From an uncultured Eubacteriales bacterium (GTDB lineage Bacteria > Bacillota > Clostridia > Oscillospirales > Oscillospiraceae), in the NCBI GenBank assembly GCA_902496595.1, contig CABVBV010000029.1, forward strand, positions 1 through 17,454: 17,454 nucleotides of DNA, in the 5' to 3' direction. This document shows positions 1 to 6,072 of the stretch, one piece after another (within the stretch, counting starts at the first letter, position 1; each line of letters opens with the position of its first letter). Below the pieces are notes generated by a model. That model was not told the DNA's origin and did no database searches. It worked only from the letters and a program-made list of their open reading frames with translations. Made by a program: the position numbers and the translations under genes.

Positions 1-796
1 CGACTTCGTCGATGGTGGGCTGGAAGTAGGCCTGCTCCTCGGCGGAGAGGGCGTCGAAGGCCTCCTTGAGCCAGGTGGAGTATGTATCGTTCGTCAGCAT
101 ATACAGGAAGTTCTTGCCGACGACCTCGGAGTCGATGTCCATGAACAGGCCGTGCTCGCCCTCAGCCACGAAGTCCCAGCAGTTGTCGTAGGTCTTGGAG
201 CCGGTGTTGTTAAACATGAAGACCTTATTCAGGGTCTGCAGCGGCAGATAGCCGTCCCACTCGTCGGCGGTGGTTCCGTTGGCCTCGGCCCAGTCCTTCG
301 GGATGAAGGTGTCGAGTATGCCGGTCTGCACCATCTTGCTCTCTATCTGGTTGCCGTCCTGGATGAGCGTCATGGCGAAGGTGCCGGTGTCCTTCAGGGA
401 GTCGGAGGTCAGCTGGTCGAAGATCTTGTTGTTCTTCGGCTGCTGCCACTCGTAGTTGAGGGTGTAACTCGGGTCGATGGTCTGGAGGTAGGCGATGAAG
501 AGCGGGAGCGCGGTGCTGCCGCGGCTGGAGTTGCCCAGGCCGAAGAAGGTGGCGCCGTTGGACTCCTCGATGGCCTTCGCAGCGAGCTCCTCGAGCGTCA
601 TCGTCTCGGCCTCGGCGATGATCTTCTGCGTGGCCGTGAGCTCGACATCCGGGGTGTCGTCGTCGGCGGGCGGGACATCGGTGTTGCCGCCGTCATCGGC
701 GGGGGCCTGCGTCGGCGTCGAGTCCGTCGTGCCGCAGCCGGCCAGCAGTCCGACCAGCATCATGGCGACAAGCAAGAGAGACAGTAGTTTTTTCAA
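1..796 (-). CDS. Extracellular solute-binding lipoprotein (ABC transporter), N-terminal part, cut by window edge
   Basis: Reading leftward from 796, the frame gives about 265 residues and runs off the window without a stop. The start is TTG (796-794), chosen because a perfect AGGAGG lies at 809-804 with 7-nt spacing. A classical lipoprotein signal peptide follows at once: two lysines, a hydrophobic stretch, and lipobox LAGC at residues 18-21, so Cys21 should be lipidated. Next is a Thr/Asp/Pro-rich linker (residues 22-50), typical of lipoproteins tethered outside Gram-positive membranes, then a globular region with motifs such as GNSSRGSTALP and FMFNNTGSKTYDNCWDF. This looks like a periplasmic-binding-fold protein of the family-1 extracellular solute-binding group. 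Ligand and partner permease are not visible; they may lie beyond position 1. The lipoprotein assignment is strong, the ABC role is inferred and the substrate unknown. Confidence 0.8.
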   Translation of the reverse strand, partial: MKKLLSLLLVAMMLVGLLAGCGTTDSTPTQAPADDGGNTDVPPADDDTPDVELTATQKIIAEAETMTLEELAAKAIEESNGATFFGLGNSSRGSTALPLFIAYLQTIDPSYTLNYEWQQPKNNKIFDQLTSDSLKDTGTFAMTLIQDGNQIESKMVQTGILDTFIPKDWAEANGTTADEWDGYLPLQTLNKVFMFNNTGSKTYDNCWDFVAEGEHGLFMDIDSEVVGKNFLYMLTNDTYSTWLKEAFDALSAEEQAYFQPTIDEV

Positions 797-961
797 GTTG
801 TTTCCTCCTATCATTTTAAAATACAAATCCACCGCCGGTGCGAGGCCGTCGAAATATACAAAGTCTGACGCCGCGCCACCGGTCTTTCTGCCTATATTCT
901 ACAAAACTCTTTCGCTCTTTACCACAGAGAATCCTGCGATTTCTATGAAATTTGTGACATC
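797..961. other. Intergenic region upstream of the solute-binding lipoprotein
   Basis: About 165 bp separate the lipoprotein start from the terminator of the phosphatase operon. It is more AT-rich than its surroundings. It holds an 11-bp palindrome, CACCGCCGGTG, at 830-840, a related CCACCGG at 879-885, and a small dyad ATTTC-TAT-GAAAT at 939-951. The lipoprotein promoter must lie here. TATATT- and TAGAAT-like -10 candidates exist on the minus strand but none has a convincing -35 partner, so no promoter is called. No small gene with a credible ribosome binding site was found. Confidence 0.4.
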
Positions 962-963
962 CG

Positions 964-998
964 AAAAAAACTACCCGTGCCGCAGGGCACGGGGTAGT
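964..998 (-). terminator. Rho-independent terminator of the DJ-1/phosphatase operon
   Basis: Arms at 970-981 and 986-998 pair over 12 bp with a single bulged G and a short loop. On the minus strand the hairpin is followed by seven T (970-964). It begins 12 bp after the phosphatase stop codon, the expected place for the operon terminator. Confidence 0.85.
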
Positions 999-1010
999 CA
1001 AAAACCGGAA

Positions 1011-1799
1011 TCAGATATTGTGCAGAAGCTCCAAAAGTTCCCGATGGACGCCGGGGCAGGAGGCAATGACGTCCGAGGCTTTGAAGATGCACGGTTCATC
1101 ACCTCGGAGGTCTGTCACAACTCCTCCGGCCTCACGGACTATTATGAGTCCGGCGGCGTAATCCCAAGGGTTCAGGCGGCACTCGGTGTAGGCGTCGGTG
1201 CGTCCGTCGGCGACGGAGCAGAAGTCGAGCGAGGCCGCGCCCATGCGCCGGATATCCACGCAGCGGTCGTATACGGCCCGCATGACCTCGAAGTTGCGCC
1301 CGGCCTGCTCGCGGATGGCCGGGTTCGTGCCGACGTCGATGAGGCACTCGCCCAGGTCTTCGGAGCGGCTGACGTGTACTGCGCGGCCGTTTAGGTATGC
1401 GCCCCTGCCCGCAAGCGCGGTGTAGAGCTCGTCCGTGTCGGGGTTGAAGATGATTCCCATGACGGGCGAGCCGTTATCTATGAGCGCGAGCGAGATGGCG
1501 CTGTGGCGCAGGCGGTGGATGAAGTTCGTGGTTCCGTCCACGGGGTCGAGTATCCAGACGAGGCCGGTGGTGTCGAGCTCGGAATTGTCCTGTTCCTCGC
1601 CCATGAACTTGGCTTCGGGCAGAATGTCCGAAAGCCGGCGGCGCAGCAGTTCCTGGACGCCTGTGTCCACTTCAGTGACAAAGTCCCGCGCCTGTTTGCG
1701 CTTTATGTGCGCGGCACGCTCCCGGTCGCCGAAGAGCAGCCCCGCCTCGCGCACGGCTGTGACGGCCTCTTTGAGCAGAGCGTCAAGCTCGAGTCCCAT
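1011..1799 (-). CDS. Inositol monophosphatase family protein (SuhB-like)
   Basis: A 262-residue protein of the usual length for Mg2+-dependent inositol monophosphatases. Family motifs are in order: TEVD (42-45), GEE with metal ligand E68, WILDPVDGTTNF with D85 and D88 as metal ligands, GRGAYLNG (131-138), and the C-terminal PWDYAAG with D213, followed by REAGG. All expected metal-binding acids are present, so it should be catalytically active and cytoplasmic. The substrate in bacteria can be inositol phosphates, related sugar phosphates or nucleotides, and the sequence does not decide among these. The ATG at 1799 has AGGAGG 7 nt upstream, and that site begins within the stop codon of the upstream DJ-1 gene (12-bp gap), so the two are translated from one message ending at the 964-998 terminator. 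Confidence 0.9.
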   Translation of the reverse strand: MGLELDALLKEAVTAVREAGLLFGDRERAAHIKRKQARDFVTEVDTGVQELLRRRLSDILPEAKFMGEEQDNSELDTTGLVWILDPVDGTTNFIHRLRHSAISLALIDNGSPVMGIIFNPDTDELYTALAGRGAYLNGRAVHVSRSEDLGECLIDVGTNPAIREQAGRNFEVMRAVYDRCVDIRRMGAASLDFCSVADGRTDAYTECRLNPWDYAAGLIIVREAGGVVTDLRGDEPCIFKASDVIASCPGVHRELLELLHNI

Positions 1800-1811
1800 G
1801 TGAGCGCCTCC

Positions 1812-2378
1812 TTACAGTCCACAGCACTCGGGGTGCTGTATCTTGCCCTTGACCTCGAGCATCTTATCCTCGCCTACGAGCAGCCGGACAAGTTCGAGGC
1901 CCATATCTATTGCGTAGCCGAGACCGCGCCCGGTGGTGACGTTCCCGTCGGTGACGACGCCGTCGGGGAGATATTCCGCTCCCTCAAGGTACTGCTTGAA
2001 GCCCGGGAAGCACGCCGCCTTCCTTCCGTTCACAATGCCGAGCCTGCCGAAGACGGCTCCCGGCGCGGCGCAGAGCGCGGCTATGCGTTTGCCCGAGGCA
2101 TCATAGTCCCGCAGCAGGGCGCATAGTCCCTCGTGGGCGTAGAGGTTCTCTACCCCCGGCAGCCCTCCGGGTATGTAAAGCGCGTTGCCGTCGGAAAAGT
2201 CCACGTCTTCAAACACCGCATCGCAGGTCACAGTGACCCTGTGCGAACCCGTTACCTCCTTAGAACCTGAGATCGAGATGAGCGCGGTATCGATGCCCGC
2301 TCTCCTCGCGATATCCACAACGGCCAGAGTTTCAACTTCCTCCGAACCGCTCGCCATGAAAACATACAGCTTTGCCAT
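1812..2378 (-). CDS. DJ-1/PfpI family protein (DJ-1 subfamily)
   Basis: A 188-residue protein matching the compact DJ-1/YajL/ThiJ type. The N-terminus has the FMASGSEEVE motif with E16, equivalent to the conserved glutamate near the active cysteine. The nucleophile elbow ALCAAPGAVFG places the reactive Cys at 103, and YIPGG and TGRGLGYAIDMGLELV further identify the family. Members have been reported as glyoxalase III or deglycase enzymes or redox-linked chaperones; the activity here is not determined. A second feature is a vicinal Cys pair at the extreme C-terminus (PECCGL), which could be redox-active. It is the first gene of a two-gene operon with the phosphatase. GGGAG (2391-2387) lies 8 nt before the ATG. 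It is divergent from spoVAC. Confidence 0.88.
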   Translation of the reverse strand: MAKLYVFMASGSEEVETLAVVDIARRAGIDTALISISGSKEVTGSHRVTVTCDAVFEDVDFSDGNALYIPGGLPGVENLYAHEGLCALLRDYDASGKRIAALCAAPGAVFGRLGIVNGRKAACFPGFKQYLEGAEYLPDGVVTDGNVTTGRGLGYAIDMGLELVRLLVGEDKMLEVKGKIQHPECCGL

Positions 2379-2400
2379 TTACATCGCTCCCTTCGCACAC

Positions 2401-2406
2401 ATTATA
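2401..2406 (-). promoter_or_regulatory. -10 element (TATAAT) of the DJ-1 operon promoter
   Basis: A perfect TATAAT reads on the minus strand 22 bp upstream of the DJ-1 start, implying a very short leader that begins just before the GGGAG ribosome binding site. The -35 is poor: TTTTCT at about 2428-2423 with a 16-bp spacer is the best available. On the plus strand the same bases read CATTATA, which fits the sigma-G/sigma-F -10 consensus for spoVAC but lacks a good -35; that reading is weak. Confidence 0.5.
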
Positions 2407-2476
2407 CACGATGTGCAAAAAAAGAAAAGAAGTAATAATTAAGCTCTGGCTCGGCAAACTAAGCCGGGGTGATACT

Positions 2477-2914
2477 ATGTCCAACATGACGAACGAACAA
2501 TATATCGAGTACGTCGCGAAGAAGTCGCCGCCCTCGCCGATATGGGGCGACCTGTTAAAAGCTTTTCTGGTAGGCGGGGCGATCTGCACGGTGGGCGAGC
2601 TGGTGACGCAGCTTTGGCTGTACGCCGGGCTGGAGCGTGCCGACGCCTCGACCGCGTGCTCGATGACGCTGGTGTTCCTCGGTGCGCTGCTGACGGGCCT
2701 TGGTGTGTACGACGACATCGCGAAGGTCGGCGGCGCGGGGACTCTGGTGCCGATAACCGGCTTCGCGAACGCCGTGGTGTCCCCGGCGCTGGAGTTCAAA
2801 AGCGAGGGCTACGTCACCGGCACGGCGGCGAAGATGTTCATAATCGCCGGCCCCGTAATCGTCTTCGGCATCTCCGCCAGTATAGTCTACGGCCTCGTGC
2901 TATGCCTTATCTGA
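2477..2914 (+). CDS. spoVAC: Stage V sporulation protein AC (spore DPA channel component)
   Basis: A 145-residue membrane protein recognised as SpoVAC by its pattern: a short polar N-terminus, then LLKAFLVGGAICTVGEL, LLTGLGVYDDIAKVGGAGT and PITGFANAVVSPALEFKSEGY, and a final hydrophobic helix. In Bacillus, SpoVAC is an inner-forespore-membrane, mechanosensitive-like component of the Ca-dipicolinate uptake and release machinery. ATG at 2477 was chosen over the upstream in-frame 2372 because it starts the conserved region and has GGGGTG just upstream; 2372 would overlap the divergent gene. It stands alone here: the next gene is an amylase with its own promoter, and no spoVAD or spoVAE is beside it, unlike the usual spoVAC-D-E arrangement. 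Expression in the forespore is expected but no convincing sigma-G promoter was found. Confidence 0.9.
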   Translation: MSNMTNEQYIEYVAKKSPPSPIWGDLLKAFLVGGAICTVGELVTQLWLYAGLERADASTACSMTLVFLGALLTGLGVYDDIAKVGGAGTLVPITGFANAVVSPALEFKSEGYVTGTAAKMFIIAGPVIVFGISASIVYGLVLCLI

Positions 2915-2924
2915 AATAAAATGC

Positions 2925-2953
2925 TTTTCAAATCGTCCGGTCTGCGTTATACT
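2925..2953 (+). promoter_or_regulatory. Sigma-A-type promoter of the GH13 gene
   Basis: TTTTCA (2925-2930) and TATACT (2948-2953) are separated by exactly 17 bp, starting 11 bp after the spoVAC stop. Transcription would begin near 2960, about 24 nt before the amylase start. The amylase therefore has its own promoter and need not depend on spoVAC transcription. Confidence 0.55.
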
Positions 2954-2980
2954 TGCTTCACCTTACGAAAGGACGATTTG
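2929..2980. repeat. 10-bp perfect inverted repeat flanking the amylase promoter and ribosome binding site
   Basis: CAAATCGTCC (2929-2938) and GGACGATTTG (2971-2980) are exact reverse complements 32 bp apart. The left arm lies in the promoter between -35 and -10. The right arm covers the AAAGGA ribosome binding site and the bases up to the start codon. It could be a paired operator or, in a longer transcript from upstream, an RNA stem hiding the ribosome binding site. Confidence 0.6.
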
Positions 2981-2983
2981 GAT

Positions 2984-4288
2984 ATGTGGGCTTATGACAG
3001 CGTGTTTTATCACATCTACCCCTTAGGCTTCTGCGGCGCACCGCATGAGAACGACGGCGTGACCGTGCCGAGGCTGCGGAAGGTCGCGGACTGGGCCGGG
3101 CACATCGAAAAACTCGGGGCCGACGCCCTCTACCTCGGCCCCGTCTTCGAGAGCGACTGCCACGGCTACGACACCCGCGACTACCGCAAGGTCGATTGCC
3201 GCCTCGGCACTAACGACGACCTGAAAGCGGTCTGCAAGGCGCTCAAAGAGCACGGCATCCGCGTAATTTTGGACGGCGTGTTCAACCACGTGGGCCGGGG
3301 TTTCTGGGCCTTCCGCGACGTGCAGGAGAAAAAATGGGATTCCCCGTACAAGGACTGGTTCCACATAAACTTCGGCGGCAACAGCGGTTACAACGACGGC
3401 TTCTGGTACGAGGGCTGGGAAGGGCACTACGAGCTCGTGAAGCTGAACCTCAAAAACCCCGCCGTCGTCGATTACATACTCGACACCGTGAAATTCTGGC
3501 GCGACGAGTTCGGCATCGATGGGCTGAGGCTCGACGTGGCCTATTGCCTCGAGCCGGATTTCCTGCGCCGCCTGCGCAGCTTCTGCGACGGGCTCGGCGA
3601 CTTTTTCCTGCTCGGCGAGACGCTCCACGGCGACTACAACCGCTGGATGAACGACCAGATGCTGCACAGCGTCACGAACTATGAATGCTACAAGGGCCTG
3701 TACTCCAGTCTCAACAGCATGAACCTCTTCGAGATCGTCCACAGCCTCAAGCGCCAGTTTGGGCCCGAGAACTGGACGCTCTACAAGGGCCGGCACCTGC
3801 TCTCGTTCTGCGACAACCACGACGTGACGAGGGCCGCTACTATATTGCAAAACAAAGAGCACCTGCCTCTCATCTACGCGCTGGTCTTCTCCATGCCGGG
3901 CATCCCCTGCGTGTACTACGGCAGCGAGTGGGGGGCCGAGGGCGACAAGAGGAACGGCGACTGGAGCCTGCGCCCGAGCTTTGAAGAGCCTGAGTGGAAC
4001 GAGCTGACCGACACGATAGCCGCAATGGCGAAAGCACATCGCAAGAGCCGCGCACTCTGCTGCGGGGACTTCAAAGACCTGCTCATAACGAACAAACAGA
4101 CCGTGTTCCAGCGCTGCGCCGAGGGAGAGCGCGTCATTGTCGCCATCAATGCCGACTCCGTGCCGTTCACAGCGCATTTCAACGCAAACTGCGGCCGCGC
4201 AGTCGACCTCATCACGGGCGAAATGCACGACTTCGGCGGCGGCAGCGAGCTGCCCCCTTACAGCGCCGCTTTCTGGAAATGCGAATAG
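2984..4288 (+). CDS. GH13 alpha-amylase-family glycoside hydrolase, cytoplasmic
   Basis: A 434-residue enzyme with the four GH13 regions in order: I DGVFNHVG (97-104), II GLRLDVA with nucleophile D184, III LLGETLHG with acid/base E212, and IV CDNHD with transition-state stabiliser D280. The DTRDY loop near residue 63 and GIPCVYYGSEWG also fit. The N-terminus goes straight into the barrel (YHIYPLGF) with no signal peptide and no N-terminal domain of the cyclomaltodextrinase/neopullulanase type. It is therefore probably an intracellular enzyme acting on maltodextrins, glycogen fragments or short alpha-glucosides; the exact specificity is not readable. The C-terminal 80 residues form the usual beta domain. 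ATG 2984 was chosen because the conserved fold begins there and AAAGGA is 10 nt upstream; the in-frame ATG at 2921 lies upstream of the promoter. It sits between two sporulation genes. Confidence 0.88.
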   Translation: MWAYDSVFYHIYPLGFCGAPHENDGVTVPRLRKVADWAGHIEKLGADALYLGPVFESDCHGYDTRDYRKVDCRLGTNDDLKAVCKALKEHGIRVILDGVFNHVGRGFWAFRDVQEKKWDSPYKDWFHINFGGNSGYNDGFWYEGWEGHYELVKLNLKNPAVVDYILDTVKFWRDEFGIDGLRLDVAYCLEPDFLRRLRSFCDGLGDFFLLGETLHGDYNRWMNDQMLHSVTNYECYKGLYSSLNSMNLFEIVHSLKRQFGPENWTLYKGRHLLSFCDNHDVTRAATILQNKEHLPLIYALVFSMPGIPCVYYGSEWGAEGDKRNGDWSLRPSFEEPEWNELTDTIAAMAKAHRKSRALCCGDFKDLLITNKQTVFQRCAEGERVIVAINADSVPFTAHFNANCGRAVDLITGEMHDFGGGSELPPYSAAFWKCE

Positions 4289-4303
4289 GCTCATAACAAA
4301 ATA

Positions 4304-4324
4304 GTTGCGGCCTGCTCCCGCAAC
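4304..4324 (+). other. Short hairpin without a U-tract after the amylase gene
   Basis: GTTGCGG and CCGCAAC pair over 7 bp around a 7-nt loop, 15 bp after the amylase stop. No T-run follows, so it is not a standard intrinsic terminator. It may stabilise the mRNA 3' end or have no function. Confidence 0.3.
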
Positions 4325-4330
4325 GAACTG

Positions 4331-4359
4331 TCATAAGCCCGAACCCGTCCTCATATCCT
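4331..4359 (+). promoter_or_regulatory. Candidate sigma-E promoter of spoIVA
   Basis: TCATAAG (4331-4337) and CATATCCT (4352-4359) are separated by 14 bp, resembling the mother-cell sigma-E pattern (TCATA-like -35, 14-15 bp, CATA-beginning -10). The -10 lies about 33 bp before the spoIVA ATG. Sigma-E control is established for spoIVA in Bacillus; its application here is inference from this match. Confidence 0.45.
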
Positions 4360-4392
4360 CTAACATGAGTTCACGGGAAAAGAGGGCGGAAC

Positions 4393-5871
4393 ATGACAAA
4401 CAGTTCAATTTATCAGGACATAGCCCGGCGAACCGGCGGGGACATATATCTCGGCCTGGTCGGGCCGGTGCGGACGGGGAAGTCCACATTCATCCGCAGG
4501 TTCATGGAGACGCTGGTGATACCGAATATAGAAGACGTCTATGCCAAGGAGCGGGCCAAGGATGAACTGCCGCAGTCGGGCTCGGGCCGCACTATAATGA
4601 CAGCCGAGCCGAAGTTCGTGCCCGAGGACGCGGTGAATGTCACGCTCGAGGGCGGAGTTTCGTTTTCGGTTCGCATGGTGGACTGCGTGGGTTATATGGT
4701 AGATGGCGCCTCCGGGCAGTTTGAAGACGGGACGGAGCGTATGGTTGCTACGCCCTGGTTCGACGAGGAGGTCAGCATGAGCCGTGCCGCCGAAGAGGGG
4801 ACAAGGCGCGTCATCGCCGAACACTCCACCATAGGCATAGTCATGACGACGGACGGCAGCATCTGCGGGATACCCAGAGACGGTTACGTCCCGGCTGAGG
4901 AGCGCGTCGTCTCGGAGCTCAAGGCGATAGGGAAGCCCTTCGTGCTGGTTTTAAACTGCGCCGAGCCTGCCTCTGAGCAGGCGCAGACGCTCAGGCAGGA
5001 ACTCGCGGAGAAATACGGCGTCACCTGCATATGCGTGAACTGCCTGGAGCTCTCCGCGGAGGATATAGATGAGATACTTAAGTTTGCGCTCTACGAATTT
5101 CCGATAGCCGAGCTGGGCATCTATCTTCCATCCTGGCTCGACGCGCTGCCGTCGGACACGGAGCTTAAGTCCGGTATACTCGAGGGTATCGCCGAGGCGG
5201 TTCGGGACATGAGCCGAGTGCGCGATGTTTTCGGCATCATGGACGCGCTTGGCGGGCGTGAGGACGTGAGCGCTGCCGGAGTAAGGCAGGTCGACATGGG
5301 TACTGGTAAAGTGTCTGCCGAACTGGAGCTGCCCCGGAGCCTGTACTATGAGACAATAAGCGCGCAATCCGGCTTCGAGATACGAGATGACGGCGACCTT
5401 ATGACCTTGCTGACACACATCAAGGATATCAAGGCCGACTATGACCACGTCAGCGAGGCGCTGAAAGATGTGCGCGAGAAGGGCTACGGCGTAGTGATGC
5501 CGCTTCCGGAGGAGCTCAAGCTGGAAGAACCACAGATCGTGCGCAGCGGAGGTCGCTACAGCGTCAGGCTCAAGGCGTCCGCACCCAGCATACATATGAT
5601 GATGACGAACATCGAGACAGAGGTCACGCCGGCGCTCGGAGGAGAGAAGGCTTCGGAAGAGATAATGGGCTTTCTGCTTCAGGGCTTCGACGGCGACGTG
5701 AGTCGCATCTGGGAGTCCAACATCTTCGGCAAGTCCCTATACGACATAGCGGAGGAGGGACTCGAGGCAAAGATAAAGCGAATGCCGCCGTCAGTCCAGG
5801 CAAAGCTCCGTAATACCATGCAGAGGATCGTAAACGAGGGCAGCGGAGGCCTGATCTGCATAATACTGTGA
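4393..5871 (+). CDS. spoIVA: Stage IV sporulation protein A (spore coat morphogenetic ATPase)
   Basis: A 492-residue protein, the same length as Bacillus subtilis SpoIVA and recognisable along its whole length. SpoIVA is made in the mother cell, binds and hydrolyses ATP, and polymerises into the basement layer of the spore coat around the forespore. The N-terminal P-loop domain has Walker A GPVRTGKST (24-32, K30) and MVDCVG with D97. DELPQSGSGRTIMT (57-70), EHSTIGIVMTTDG and the alpha/beta segments follow. The C-terminus ends INEGSGGLICIIL, the conserved membrane-anchoring tail that contacts SpoVM. Residue 71, just after IMT, is Ala where I recall the Bacillus protein having a second Thr. GAGGG lies 6 nt before the ATG. 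It is monocistronic, with a sigma-E-like promoter upstream and a terminator downstream. Confidence 0.97.
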   Translation: MTNSSIYQDIARRTGGDIYLGLVGPVRTGKSTFIRRFMETLVIPNIEDVYAKERAKDELPQSGSGRTIMTAEPKFVPEDAVNVTLEGGVSFSVRMVDCVGYMVDGASGQFEDGTERMVATPWFDEEVSMSRAAEEGTRRVIAEHSTIGIVMTTDGSICGIPRDGYVPAEERVVSELKAIGKPFVLVLNCAEPASEQAQTLRQELAEKYGVTCICVNCLELSAEDIDEILKFALYEFPIAELGIYLPSWLDALPSDTELKSGILEGIAEAVRDMSRVRDVFGIMDALGGREDVSAAGVRQVDMGTGKVSAELELPRSLYYETISAQSGFEIRDDGDLMTLLTHIKDIKADYDHVSEALKDVREKGYGVVMPLPEELKLEEPQIVRSGGRYSVRLKASAPSIHMMMTNIETEVTPALGGEKASEEIMGFLLQGFDGDVSRIWESNIFGKSLYDIAEEGLEAKIKRMPPSVQAKLRNTMQRIVNEGSGGLICIIL

Positions 5872-5880
5872 AACTGCAAT

Positions 5881-5905
5881 GTCCCGGGCTGAGCCCGGGA
5901 CTTTT
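5881..5905 (+). terminator. Rho-independent terminator after spoIVA
   Basis: GTCCCGGGC (5881-5889) and GCCCGGGAC (5893-5901) form a perfect 9-bp GC-rich stem with a 3-nt loop, followed by TTTT. It lies 9 bp after the spoIVA stop. The U-tract is short but the stem is very stable. Confidence 0.8.
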
Positions 5906-5948
5906 CGCGAGAAGTGTTTTCCCTAGGTATACGCCGCGAGGCTGTTTC

Positions 5949-5982
5949 ATTTGCCAAAATGATTATACAAAGAACGGCAAAT
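5949..5982. repeat. Short inverted repeat upstream of the MATE promoter
   Basis: ATTTGCC (5949-5955) and GGCAAAT (5976-5982) are exact reverse complements separated by 20 bp in an AT-rich stretch, about 27 bp before the MATE -35. It could be an operator for an unlinked regulator; a chance match cannot be excluded at 7 bp. Confidence 0.3.
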
Positions 5983-6008
5983 CGGGAAAACTGTGTTCAA
6001 AACGCCGA

Positions 6009-6036
6009 TTGACTTTTTTATTGCCGGAACTATAAT
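6009..6036 (+). promoter_or_regulatory. Near-consensus sigma-A promoter of the MATE gene
   Basis: TTGACT (6009-6014) and a perfect TATAAT (6031-6036) are separated by 16 bp, giving 11 of 12 consensus bases. Transcription would start near 6043, leaving a leader of about 30 nt that contains GGGGAG before the ATG. Confidence 0.8.
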
Positions 6037-6072
6037 AGACCGGCTGAAACTCAGGAAGTCGGGGAGCGTTTT

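Noticed and set aside
816..1001. 61-codon minus-strand frame in the intergenic region
   Set aside because: It runs through the phosphatase terminator, lacks a ribosome binding site and shows no family features.
152..1394. Long plus-strand frames across the lipoprotein and phosphatase
   Set aside because: Both are shadows of minus-strand genes that have catalytic or lipobox motifs and ribosome binding sites, and the plus frames run through the operon terminator.
2372..2476. Longer spoVAC N-terminus starting at 2372
   Set aside because: It would overlap the divergent DJ-1 gene and its promoter. The conserved SpoVAC start with a ribosome binding site is at 2477.
3023..4294. 423-codon open frame on the minus strand opposite the amylase
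   Set aside because: It is an antisense shadow caused by high GC and G/C-ending codons. The plus strand has all four GH13 motifs, and the shadow has no recognisable domain.
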